Below, in pieces: positions 15,855-22,972 of a stretch of DNA of 24,636 nucleotides. This stretch comes from an uncultured Lachnospiraceae bacterium (GTDB taxonomy: Bacteria > Bacillota > Clostridia > Lachnospirales > Lachnospiraceae), in NCBI GenBank assembly GCA_910586725.1, contig CAJUJL010000040.1, positions 1 through 24,636 on the forward strand. The letters are read 5' to 3'. Numbering within the stretch: the stretch's first letter is position 1; the number at the start of each line of letters is the position of its first letter. Position numbers and translations under genes: made by a program. Below the pieces are notes generated by a model that was not told the origin of the DNA, searched no databases, and saw only the letters and a program-made list of their open reading frames with translations.

Positions 15855-18800
15855 TTATTCTTCTTCAAGAACTTCTTCAAAATCCATGGTATCGAATTCG
15901 TCTTCTTCATCCTCACCGCTTTCTTCGTCGATGTCCACCAGCTCTTCGTTTTCCACATCAAATTCCTGTTTTGTAAAGCCCATTCTGCCAAATGACTCGC
16001 TGTCTTCAAATGCAAAATCCTTATCTCCGCTGATAATTGCATTCAAATCCGTATTGCCGTATTCGCTGGTTTCCATAAGTTCTACTTCATTTCTTTCTTC
16101 ATCCAGAACTTTTACATCCAAACCTAATGACTGAAGTTCTTTTAATAGTACTTTGAAGGATTCCGGAATTCCCGGTTCCGGAATATTGTCGCCTTTGATA
16201 ATCGCTTCGTATGTCTTCACACGCCCCACAACATCATCGGATTTCACCGTCAGGATTTCCTGAAGCGTATAAGATGCGCCATATGCCTCTAATGCCCAAA
16301 CTTCCATTTCTCCGAAACGCTGTCCGCCGAACTGGGCTTTTCCCCCCAGAGGCTGCTGTGTCACCAAGGAGTATGGGCCCGTAGAACGGGCATGAATTTT
16401 ATCGTCTACGAGATGGTGCAGCTTCAGGTAATGCATGTGTCCGATTGTAACGGGGCTGTCAAAAAACTCTCCTGTTCTTCCGTCGCGCAGCCTTACTTTT
16501 CCGTCTCTTGACAACGGAACGCCTTTCCATACCTTTCTGTGTTCTCTGTTATCGGATAAATACTGCAACACTTCCGGCAGTAATTCCTGTTTATATTTTG
16601 CTTCAAACTCTTCCCACTCCATATTTACATAGTCGTTGGCAAGATCTAAAGTATCCATAATATCATTTTCTTTGGCTCCGTCAAATACCGGCGTCTCAAT
16701 ATTAAATCCAAGCGCCTTGGCCGCAAGACTTAAATGAATTTCCAAAACCTGCCCGATATTCATACGTGACGGAACGCCCAGCGGATTGAGCACGATGTCA
16801 AGCGGACGCCCGTTCGGCAGAAACGGCATATCTTCCACCGGCAGAACGCGGGAAACAACACCTTTGTTTCCATGGCGGCCAGCCATTTTATCACCAACCG
16901 AAATTTTTCTCTTCTGCGCTATATAAATGCGAACCGCCTGGTTTACGCCGGGAGAAAGTTCATCGCCATTGTCCCTGGTAAATACTTTGGCGTCCACAAT
17001 AATGCCGTATTCTCCGTGAGGGACTTTCAGGGACGTATCCCTTACTTCTCTGGCTTTTTCACCGAAAATCGCGCGTAAAAGCCTTTCTTCCGCCGTCAGC
17101 TCCGTCTCTCCCTTCGGCGTGACTTTACCAACAAGAATATCTCCGGCGCGCACTTCCGCACCGATCCGGATAATGCCTCTTTCATCCAGGTCTTTCAGCG
17201 CGTCATCGCCGACTCCGGGCACATCCCGCGTAATCTCCTCCGGCCCAAGCTTCGTGTCTCTGGCCTCCGCTTCGTATTCTTCTATGTGAACGGACGTATA
17301 CACATCGTCCTGTACCAGCCTTTCGCTTAGCAAAACGGCGTCTTCGTAATTATAACCTTCCCATGTCATAAAGCCGATCAACGGGTTTTTACCAAGCGCC
17401 AGCTCTCCGTTTGCCGTAGAAGGCCCGTCTGCAATTACTTCCCCCGCTTTTACGCGGTCGCCTTTTAATACAATCGGCTTCTGGTTGTAACAGTTCGACT
17501 GGTTGCTTCTTGAAAATTTCGTCAGCCGGTACACGTCTCGCGTTCCTTCGTCACTCTTTATGACAATTTCATTGGAAACGGCGCTTTCCACAACGCCGGA
17601 ATTTCTCGCAACGACACATACGCCGGAATCTACCGCCGCTTTTGTCTCCATACCGGTGCCGACTACAGGCGCTTCCGTCGTCAGAAGCGGAACGGCCTGA
17701 CGCTGCATGTTGGATCCCATCAATGCACGGTTCGCGTCGTCGTTCTGCAAAAACGGAATCAATGCGGTAGCTACGGAAAAGACCATCTTCGGAGATACGT
17801 CCATGTAGTCAAACATGGTTTTCTCATATTCCTGCGTCTCGTCCAGATAACGTCCGGATACGGAATTACGCACAAAATGACCTTCCTCATCCAAAGCTTC
17901 ATTCGCCTGCGCAACATGGAAATTATCTTCTTCGTCCGCCGTCATATAGATAAATTCATCCGTAACGCGCGGATTTTTCGGATCGGTTTTATCGATGATA
18001 CGATAAGGAGCCTCTACAAATCCATACTCATTGATTCTTGCATAACAGGCCAGGGAATTGATCAGTCCGATGTTCGGACCTTCAGGCGTTTCAATCGGGC
18101 ACATCCTTCCATAATGAGAGTAATGCACGTCGCGCACCTCAAATCCCGCGCGGTCACGGGAAAGTCCTCCCGGCCCCAAAGCGGAAAGACGCCTCTTGTG
18201 CGTCAGCTCGCCAAGCGGATTGTTCTGATCCATAAACTGGGACAACTGGGAAGAGCCGAAAAACTCTTTTACCGCAGCCGTTACCGGTTTAATATTAATC
18301 AGGCTCTGAGGTGAAATCCCCTCCAGATCCTGTGTCGTCATACGTTCGCGGACTACCCGCTCCAGCCTCGAAAGGCCGATTCTATACTGATTTTGCAGCA
18401 ATTCACCCACCGCGCGAATACGCCGGTTGCCCAAATGGTCAATATCATCGGCATGGCCGACCGCATATTCCAAATGCATATTGTAATTGATGGATGCGAA
18501 AATATCATCTTTCGTAATATGCTTCGGAATCAGATCGTGCACATTTTTGCGAATCGCTTCCTTTCTGTCTTCCAGATCACTGTACTCTTCCAATATCTGG
18601 GCAAGGATCGGATAATAAACCAGCTCCGTAATGCCCACTTCTTTCGGTTCCACGTCTACGTAATTGCGCAGATCCACCATCATATTGGAAAGAACTTTTA
18701 CATTTCTGCTCTCTCCTTGAATCCATACATACGGTACGGCGGCATTCTGAATTTTTTCCGCAAGATCCCGGCTGACTTCCGTACCTTTTTCTGCAAGGAT

Positions 18801-19715
18801 TTCACCCGTCGTCTCATCTACAACGTCCTCGGCAAGCACATGCCCGTTGATCCGGTTTTTCAGCGCCAGCTTTTTATTGAATTTATACCGCCCAACCTTT
18901 GCCAGATCGTATCTTCTGGGATCAAAAAACATAGCGGAAATAAGGCTTTCCGCGCTTTCTACAGTCAGCGGCTCGCCCGGTCGGATTTTCTTATATAATT
19001 CTAATAATCCCTCTTCATAATTCGTCGCTACATCCTTGGCAAAACTGGCCACAATTTTAGGTTCTTCTCCGAAAAGCTCAACGATTTCCGCATTGCTTCC
19101 GATCCCTAACGCACGAATTAAAACAGTAATCGGCACTTTTCGGGTTCTGTCTACACGTACATAAAAAACGTCATTGGAATCTGTTTCATATTCTAACCAT
19201 GCGCCGCGGTTTGGAATCACGGTGCAGGAATATAATTTCTTACCAACTTTATCATGTGAAACGGCATAGTATATACCGGGGGAACGCACCAGCTGGCTTA
19301 CAATAACACGCTCAGCTCCATTGATAACGAACGTTCCTGTTTCGGTCATAAGAGGAAGATCGCCCATGAATATTTCATGTTCATTGATTTCGTCTGTCTC
19401 TTTATTGTAAAGTCTGACCTTTACTTTTAAAGGCGCTGCATACGTGGCATCCCTGTCTTTACATTCCGGAATAGAATATTTCACATCATCCTTGCATAAC
19501 GTAAAATCAGTAAATTCCAGGCTTAAATGGCCGCTATAATCAGCTATTGGCGAAATATCTGCAAATACTTCTCTTAAGCCTTCGTCTAAGAACCACTGAT
19601 AAGAATCTTTCTGGACCTCAATCAGATTTGGTATTTTCAGAACTTCTTTCTGCCGTGAATAACTCATACGTAAACCTTTTCCAGCCTGAACCGGACGTAT
19701 TCTGTTTTTCTCCAT
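15855..19715 (-). CDS. rpoB: DNA-directed RNA polymerase subunit beta
   Basis: Beta is the other half of the polymerase catalytic cleft and the target of rifampicin. It has 1,286 residues from the ATG at 19715 (MEKNRIRPVQAGKG), chosen because AGAGGTG precedes it and the family starts there; the frame is open to 19748. The rifampicin region lies at about 489-515 (SQLSQFMDQNNPLGELTHKR) with D496, H506 and S511 matching the sensitive E. coli residues D516, H526 and S531. The C-terminus is strongly acidic (DIDEESGEDEEDEFDTMDFE). It has its own promoter 120 nt upstream because an accessory block separates it from rplL. Confidence 0.98.
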   Translation of the reverse strand: MEKNRIRPVQAGKGLRMSYSRQKEVLKIPNLIEVQKDSYQWFLDEGLREVFADISPIADYSGHLSLEFTDFTLCKDDVKYSIPECKDRDATYAAPLKVKVRLYNKETDEINEHEIFMGDLPLMTETGTFVINGAERVIVSQLVRSPGIYYAVSHDKVGKKLYSCTVIPNRGAWLEYETDSNDVFYVRVDRTRKVPITVLIRALGIGSNAEIVELFGEEPKIVASFAKDVATNYEEGLLELYKKIRPGEPLTVESAESLISAMFFDPRRYDLAKVGRYKFNKKLALKNRINGHVLAEDVVDETTGEILAEKGTEVSRDLAEKIQNAAVPYVWIQGESRNVKVLSNMMVDLRNYVDVEPKEVGITELVYYPILAQILEEYSDLEDRKEAIRKNVHDLIPKHITKDDIFASINYNMHLEYAVGHADDIDHLGNRRIRAVGELLQNQYRIGLSRLERVVRERMTTQDLEGISPQSLINIKPVTAAVKEFFGSSQLSQFMDQNNPLGELTHKRRLSALGPGGLSRDRAGFEVRDVHYSHYGRMCPIETPEGPNIGLINSLACYARINEYGFVEAPYRIIDKTDPKNPRVTDEFIYMTADEEDNFHVAQANEALDEEGHFVRNSVSGRYLDETQEYEKTMFDYMDVSPKMVFSVATALIPFLQNDDANRALMGSNMQRQAVPLLTTEAPVVGTGMETKAAVDSGVCVVARNSGVVESAVSNEIVIKSDEGTRDVYRLTKFSRSNQSNCYNQKPIVLKGDRVKAGEVIADGPSTANGELALGKNPLIGFMTWEGYNYEDAVLLSERLVQDDVYTSVHIEEYEAEARDTKLGPEEITRDVPGVGDDALKDLDERGIIRIGAEVRAGDILVGKVTPKGETELTAEERLLRAIFGEKAREVRDTSLKVPHGEYGIIVDAKVFTRDNGDELSPGVNQAVRIYIAQKRKISVGDKMAGRHGNKGVVSRVLPVEDMPFLPNGRPLDIVLNPLGVPSRMNIGQVLEIHLSLAAKALGFNIETPVFDGAKENDIMDTLDLANDYVNMEWEEFEAKYKQELLPEVLQYLSDNREHRKVWKGVPLSRDGKVRLRDGRTGEFFDSPVTIGHMHYLKLHHLVDDKIHARSTGPYSLVTQQPLGGKAQFGGQRFGEMEVWALEAYGASYTLQEILTVKSDDVVGRVKTYEAIIKGDNIPEPGIPESFKVLLKELQSLGLDVKVLDEERNEVELMETSEYGNTDLNAIISGDKDFAFEDSESFGRMGFTKQEFDVENEELVDIDEESGEDEEDEFDTMDFEEVLEEE

Positions 19716-19834
19716 TGACGTTTCACCTCTCGTTTTCATTCTATGCACATAGCCGCCCTGACGGCAGCGTCCCTAATGCAGTTACTGTATGAAAGGGCAT
19801 AGTAAGTCTACCTCACCACAATAGTGCAACGTAT

Positions 19835-19864
19835 ATTATATTACAAGCCTGGTTTGAATGTCAA
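19835..19864 (-). promoter_or_regulatory. Sigma-A promoter of rpoBC
   Basis: On the minus strand there is TTGACA (19864-19859), an 18-nt spacer and TATAAT (19840-19835). The leader to rpoB is about 110 nt and contains a small GC hairpin (GCCG/CGGC). It lies behind the terminator at 19926-19957, so rpoBC can be expressed independently of the upstream genes. Confidence 0.88.
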
Positions 19865-19925
19865 GGAAAAAACAGGAGATTTTTACGAAGCCGGAATGCG
19901 AAAAAGACCCAGGAATGCCGGAAAC

Positions 19926-19957
19926 AAAAAAAAGACATAAGCAAAACCGCTCATGCC
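19926..19957 (-). terminator. Intrinsic terminator after the DUF2752 gene
   Basis: A 9-bp stem including two G-U pairs (19949-19957 with 19934-19942) and a 6-nt loop is followed on the minus strand by eight T (19933-19926). It begins 7 nt past the stop codon. Confidence 0.85.
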
Positions 19958-19964
19958 TTCTTGA

Positions 19965-20402
19965 TTATAATGAAAATCCACAGTAATATTTGAGAATATT
20001 CTTGGCCAGCCATTGTATCACAACAATTGCTGCTCCAACATAAAAATACGGCGGACAAAAATACATCGCTTTGATTTTTCCGCGCGTAATCAGATTCAGC
20101 GTATGCGAACCCTCATACAAAATATAATAAGCCGCTGCGTAAACAACAAACGGATGATAATAAAGGCTCTTTATGATATTTCCGTGCAGCAACGCATATA
20201 CAGACCGCGTACCGCCGCATCCCGGACAATAAAAACCCGTCATGGAATAAAAAACACATGCCGGAAGATCTTTAAGAACCGTCACTTGCAGCACACAAAC
20301 AACAAAAAGATAAATTACGCCGACAAAACCAATTCCCAGGCCCACATAATAGCAGCGCCTGGAAATCAATTCGATATTGGGAATACCATACTTCTCGTTC
20401 AT
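19965..20402 (-). CDS. DUF2752 family membrane protein
   Basis: 145 residues with the hallmark of DUF2752, YCPGCGGTR, between two hydrophobic segments. The first is YYVGLGIGFVGVIYLFVV. Later segments are around YYHPFVVYAAAYYILY and FYVGAAIVVIQWLA, giving about three to four membrane helices. The two Cys of CPGCGGTR could bind metal or form a disulfide. The biochemical role of the family is not known to me. The start lies 12 nt after the DUF4190 stop with no clear ribosome binding site, so translation is probably coupled. It is the last gene before a terminator. Confidence 0.85.
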   Translation of the reverse strand: MNEKYGIPNIELISRRCYYVGLGIGFVGVIYLFVVCVLQVTVLKDLPACVFYSMTGFYCPGCGGTRSVYALLHGNIIKSLYYHPFVVYAAAYYILYEGSHTLNLITRGKIKAMYFCPPYFYVGAAIVVIQWLAKNILKYYCGFSL

Positions 20403-20414
20403 AAATTATATCAT

Positions 20415-20669
20415 TTACAAAAGGCCGCCAAATATGCCTAAAAATAAAAAAGCATTCGGCACCAGAGATACAATTGAGCAGACTACGCCTGCAATTGCCA
20501 TTCCTTTTCCGGGCTTCTGCCCTGCAAGAGAGACTGCCCCAAGGATCACTCCAACCACTGCACAGGGAACCGAAATAAACCAAAAACAGCATGCCATAAC
20601 TAACGCCACAATTCCCAAAACCATTGAAGCAATTGCTAATCCGGATCCTCCATTGTTCTTCATTTCCAT
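20415..20669 (-). CDS. DUF4190 family small membrane protein
   Basis: 84 residues with two hydrophobic hairpin segments typical of DUF4190. The first is GLAIASMVLGIVALVMACC. Then come PCAVVGVILGAVSLA, the polar QKPGKG, and MAIAGVVCSIVSLV. The ATG follows AAGGAG with 7-nt spacing. It is promoted by two overlapping promoters (20732-20789) and directly precedes the DUF2752 gene. DUF4190 and DUF2752 proteins recur together in Firmicutes, but their job is unknown. Identity rests on the pattern of paired glycine-rich helices around a GKG turn. Confidence 0.82.
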   Translation of the reverse strand: MEMKNNGGSGLAIASMVLGIVALVMACCFWFISVPCAVVGVILGAVSLAGQKPGKGMAIAGVVCSIVSLVPNAFLFLGIFGGLL

Positions 20670-20731
20670 AAACTTTCTCCTTTCAAAACATTTAACATAT
20701 TCTTCAACGACAGAATTTACCTGTAACTATT

Positions 20732-20761
20732 CTATAATTATGCCGCCAAATCTATGTCAAT
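20732..20761 (-). promoter_or_regulatory. Proximal promoter P2 of the DUF4190-DUF2752 pair
   Basis: On the minus strand there is TTGACA (20761-20756), an 18-nt spacer and a -10 of moderate quality, TATAGA (20737-20732). The leader is about 55 nt. The first base of its -35 is shared with the -10 of the distal promoter. Confidence 0.55.
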
Positions 20762-20789
20762 GATATTATATCCGTCTATTTTTGTCAAT
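20761..20789 (-). promoter_or_regulatory. Distal promoter P1 of the DUF4190-DUF2752 pair
   Basis: On the minus strand there is TTGACA (20789-20784), a 17-nt spacer and TATCAT (20766-20761). No terminator is visible between the upstream 99-residue gene and this promoter, so read-through is also possible. Confidence 0.6.
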
Positions 20790-20908
20790 TGATTATTCAT
20801 TTTGTCGATTCTTGTCTGAAATCGCAATAATAAAATTCCCTCTTTTGCGGTCTTTGTGTTTTAACGTTTACTTTCATGGAATCCGATGCCATGACGCCGC
20901 GGCTCATT

Positions 20909-21208
20909 CTAATGATCCCGAACCAGAATAACGGCTGATACAAGCGTTAATACGCCCGCCACTGCGAATAAATCCGCTTTCACACATATATTTTCATTAA
21001 TATGGATTTTCATATATCTCCAATTGTAAAAACCGTCGCTCTCTTCTCCGTCCAGGCGCTGCTCACTCCGGCCAGACTCTAAAACGGCAGCTTCCCTTTT
21101 TTGATCCGCTTCCCTCAAATCCGCGCGCGCTTTTGTTTCTCCATAGAATAAAATACAACAATAGAATAACAGCATTCCCACAAAAAATTGATATAAAAAT
21201 TTTTTCAC
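20909..21208 (-). CDS. 99-residue membrane protein divergent from the XRE regulator, function unknown
   Basis: GTG start with AGGAGG about 10 nt upstream and a promoter at 21251-21279. A hydrophobic segment lies at residues 4-22 (LYQFFVGMLLFYCCILFY). A highly charged middle follows (ARADLREADQKREAAVLESG), and a second hydrophobic segment is at 79-96 (LFAVAGVLTLVSAVILV). The N-terminal segment could be a signal anchor, and the loop between the two would then be outside the cell. No family is recognised. It is divergent from the XRE gene across a 15-bp palindrome, which suggests that it is the target of that regulator. Confidence 0.6.
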   Translation of the reverse strand: MKKFLYQFFVGMLLFYCCILFYGETKARADLREADQKREAAVLESGRSEQRLDGEESDGFYNWRYMKIHINENICVKADLFAVAGVLTLVSAVILVRDH

Positions 21209-21250
21209 TTTTGTATGTCCTCCTGTAAGCCGGCATATTTTTACATCTAT

Positions 21251-21279
21251 ATATTACGCATACTGTTATATAATGTCAA
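21251..21279 (-). promoter_or_regulatory. Sigma-A promoter of the 99-residue membrane protein
   Basis: On the minus strand there is TTGACA (21279-21274), a 17-nt spacer and TAATAT (21256-21251). The palindrome at 21286-21300 ends 7 nt upstream of the -35. Confidence 0.65.
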
Positions 21280-21285
21280 TATTTT

Positions 21286-21300
21286 TTCGCTTTAAGCGAA
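21286..21300. promoter_or_regulatory. Candidate operator of the XRE regulator
   Basis: TTCGCTT-T-AAGCGAA is a perfect palindrome with 7-bp arms and one central base. It lies between the divergent 99-residue gene and the XRE gene. It overlaps the -35 zone of a plus-strand TATAAT (21312-21317) and lies just upstream of the minus-strand -35. Size and symmetry suit a dimeric HTH_3 repressor. Binding is inferred. Confidence 0.55.
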
Positions 21301-21311
21301 TAATATGAATC

Positions 21312-21349
21312 TATAATTAATGTTTAGATTTCGGGAATCCTGATACAAT
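21312..21349 (+). promoter_or_regulatory. Candidate promoter elements of the XRE gene
   Basis: Two -10 elements are visible on the plus strand. One is TATAAT at 21312-21317, with the palindrome in its -35 position. The other is an extended -10, TGATACAAT, with TACAAT at 21344-21349 and no good -35. The second would give a leader of about 20 nt carrying the ribosome binding site. Confidence 0.45.
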
Positions 21350-21374
21350 AATTGAGACATATGGAGGAATCACA

Positions 21375-21704
21375 ATGGAAGATATTCTTGACAAACCAGA
21401 AATCGGGCAAAGAATCCGGCAGCTTCGGCACATGCATGATTTTACACAGGCGGAATTTGCCGAGCTTATTGACATATCCATCAATTTTTTATCCGAAATA
21501 GAAAACGGCAAAAAGGGACTGTCTCAGGATACCCTCGCAAAAATATGCCGGCAGCTAAACACTTCTGCCGATTATATTCTGTTTGGCGTTAAGCAAAAAC
21601 AATCTTCGCTGATTGAGATGGCAAACATCCTCACCATAGAGGAACTGGAAACAACCATCCGCTACCTGGAGTCCCTGATCCAAATGAAGAAAATACAGAT
21701 ATAA
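21375..21704 (+). CDS. XRE (HTH_3) family transcriptional regulator
   Basis: 109 residues. The N-terminal half is a Cro/C1-type helix-turn-helix. GQRIRQLRHMHDFTQAEFAE forms the first helices, then LIDISINFLSEIENGKKGLS contains the recognition helix. TLAKICRQLNTSADYILFG is the usual end of the domain. The C-terminal 40 residues are helical and may mediate dimer formation. The ATG follows TGGAGG with 7-nt spacing. It is the only complete plus-strand gene in the window. It faces the 99-residue membrane gene across a palindrome and ends at a terminator shared with rplL. Autoregulation and control of the divergent gene are likely but inferred. Confidence 0.9.
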   Translation: MEDILDKPEIGQRIRQLRHMHDFTQAEFAELIDISINFLSEIENGKKGLSQDTLAKICRQLNTSADYILFGVKQKQSSLIEMANILTIEELETTIRYLESLIQMKKIQI

Positions 21705-21737
21705 AAAATGCGGGAGCCATAAAGCTTCCCGCATTTT
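21705..21737. terminator. Bidirectional intrinsic terminator between the XRE gene and rplL
   Basis: An 11-bp perfect stem (21705-21715 with 21727-21737) has an 11-nt loop. T runs are present on both strands: CATTTTTTATAT on the minus strand and CATTTTAAATTCTTTTT on the plus strand. It starts directly after the XRE stop and lies 20 nt past the rplL stop. Confidence 0.92.
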
Positions 21738-21756
21738 AAATTCTTTTTATGATAAA

Positions 21757-22131
21757 TTATTTCAAGGTAACCTTTGCGCCTTCCGCCTCAAGTTTTGCCT
21801 TGATATCTTCAGCAGCTGCTTTGTCAGCCGCTTCTTTTACAACTTTCGGAGCGCCGTCAACTACGTCTTTTGCTTCTTTTAATCCTAAGCCGGTAACTTC
21901 ACGAACAACTTTAATAACTTTAACTTTGTTTGGTCCAACTTCTGTCAGCTCTACGTCAAACTCTGTCTTCTCTTCCTCTGCCGCGCCTTCTCCGCCAGCT
22001 GCTGCAACTACTACGCCAGCTGCTGCAGATACGCCGAATTCTTCTTCGCATGCTTTTACCAAATCATTTAATTCCAATACGCTCAACTCTTTGATAGCTT
22101 CAATAAATTCTGCTGTTGTTAATTTAGCCAT
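21757..22131 (-). CDS. rplL: 50S ribosomal protein L7/L12
   Basis: 124 residues, usual length. L7/L12 dimers form the ribosomal stalk that recruits translation GTPases. The N-terminal dimerisation segment is MAKLTTAEFIEAIKELSVLE. An Ala/Gly/Glu-rich hinge (SAAAGVVVAAAGGEGAAEEE) follows. The C-terminal domain has KVIKVVREVTGLGLKEAKD and VDGAPKVVKE. The ATG follows GGAGG. It is 103 nt after rplJ; the spacer holds a small AGCTTT/AAAGCT hairpin. Unlike the common order, rpoB does not follow directly. Confidence 0.98.
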   Translation of the reverse strand: MAKLTTAEFIEAIKELSVLELNDLVKACEEEFGVSAAAGVVVAAAGGEGAAEEEKTEFDVELTEVGPNKVKVIKVVREVTGLGLKEAKDVVDGAPKVVKEAADKAAAEDIKAKLEAEGAKVTLK

Positions 22132-22193
22132 TTTAATTTCCTCCGTTATTATTATTTTACTTTTCCTGTTTCATTGTGAATCTTTTCTTCGTC

Positions 22194-22209
22194 AGCTTTC
22201 CATAAAGCT
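22194..22209 (-). other. Hairpin in the rplJ-rplL spacer
   Basis: AGCTTT (22194-22199) and AAAGCT (22204-22209) pair perfectly over a 4-nt loop, without a T tract. It could be an RNA processing or stability element that lets L12 be made in excess over L10; this is inference from position. Confidence 0.35.
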
Positions 22210-22234
22210 CATTGTATGCCGGACAACAAATCTT

Positions 22235-22768
22235 TTACGCTTCTGCCGGCTCTGCTTCTTCGGTCTGCGCCGCAGCGTCTCCGGAGCCGTCTTTCTCCGC
22301 AATCTGCTTAAGCACACGGGCGAAATTCGCAATTGGAGACTGAATGCTTCCAAGGAATTTTGCAAGCAATTCTTCTCTGGACGGAACTGCCGCAATCGCT
22401 TTCATGCCGTCCGCGTCATAAAATGTACCTTCTACAACACCTGCTTTGATTTCAAGCGCCGGAGCCGTTTTTGCAAATTTTGCAAGAATTCTGGCCGGAG
22501 CCGTCGCATCCGTAGTAGAAATCGCAAGCGCGCTCGGTCCTTCCAGCACCTGAGAAAGGCTTTCAAAATCCGTGCCTTTGAATGCAAAATTCATCATAGT
22601 ATTCTTATACACTTTATAAGAAACGCCGGCCTCTCTAAGCTGCTTACGCAACTGAGTATCTTCTGCAACCGTAAGGCCGCGGTAGTCAACTAATACGGCT
22701 GACTGCGCTTCCTTGATGCTTTCAGAAATCTCCTGTACGACTGGTTGTTTCAGTTCAACTTTTGCCAC
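22235..22768 (-). CDS. rplJ: 50S ribosomal protein L10 (GTG start)
   Basis: L10 anchors the L12 dimers to 23S rRNA and represses its own operon. From the GTG at 22768 it has 177 residues and starts MAKVELKQPVVQEI, as in other Firmicutes. AAGGAGGTG lies upstream. The longer frame from 22819 runs through the binding site and the attenuator hairpin and is rejected. Family stretches include SAVLVDYRGLTVAEDTQLRK and YKVYKNTMMNFA. The tail is acidic and Ala-rich. It is preceded by its own promoter, L10-type leader and attenuator, so expression is set by L10 feedback. Confidence 0.97.
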   Translation of the reverse strand: MAKVELKQPVVQEISESIKEAQSAVLVDYRGLTVAEDTQLRKQLREAGVSYKVYKNTMMNFAFKGTDFESLSQVLEGPSALAISTTDATAPARILAKFAKTAPALEIKAGVVEGTFYDADGMKAIAAVPSREELLAKFLGSIQSPIANFARVLKQIAEKDGSGDAAAQTEEAEPAEA

Positions 22769-22795
22769 TAGTCGTGCACCTCCTTCTATTATTTT

Positions 22796-22832
22796 AAAAA
22801 AACATACCTCTCTGCCCAAAGACAGAGAGGTA
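22796..22832 (-). terminator. Attenuator hairpin before rplJ
   Basis: A perfect 10-bp stem (22805-22814 with 22823-22832) with an 8-nt loop is followed on the minus strand by ATG and seven T (22802-22796). It lies inside the rplJ leader, about 25 nt before the start codon, so it must be conditional. Confidence 0.88.
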
Positions 22833-22928
22833 ATGATCGTTCACAAAGATAAAATCTTACATTTTCCTCGGCAGGCTCAAAAGATTACGCCGTATGGCGC
22901 CTGCTGTCTTCGGCAATATACATTTCGG
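22833..22928 (-). ncRNA. Ribosomal protein L10 leader
   Basis: The minus-strand leader contains AGACAGCAGGC (22909-22899) and GCCTGCCGAGG (22876-22866), the conserved core of the Firmicutes L10 leader. GCAGGC and GCCTGC pair as a 6-bp stem. A consensus promoter lies directly upstream and an intrinsic terminator directly downstream. By analogy with B. subtilis, excess L10 (with L12) would bind this RNA and favour the terminator. Confidence 0.82.
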
Positions 22929-22934
22929 TTATGC

Positions 22935-22963
22935 ATTATAGCATGATATATTACAGATGTCAA
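22935..22963 (-). promoter_or_regulatory. Consensus sigma-A promoter of rplJL
   Basis: On the minus strand there is TTGACA (22963-22958), a 17-nt spacer and TATAAT (22940-22935), a full consensus match. It begins 9 nt after the rplA stop. Confidence 0.93.
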
Positions 22964-22972
22964 TCCGCAAAT

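Noticed and set aside
15836..16042. Minus-strand 68-residue frame between rpoB and rpoC
   Set aside because: It is an alternative frame of the 3' end of rpoB; the acidic RpoB tail is the real product.
17877..18998. Plus-strand open frames opposite rpoB
   Set aside because: They are shadows of a long GC-moderate coding region; the sequence is Arg/His/Phe-rich with no domain.
19891..19921. GGAATGC repeated within CCGG-bounded segment downstream of the DUF2752 terminator
   Set aside because: Only two imperfect copies, not arranged as a palindrome or a regulator site.
21749..22693. Plus-strand 314-residue open frame antisense to rplL and rplJ
   Set aside because: It lies wholly opposite two certain ribosomal protein genes, is rich in Ser/Ala/Thr runs from antisense Ala/Glu codons, and has no ribosome binding site.
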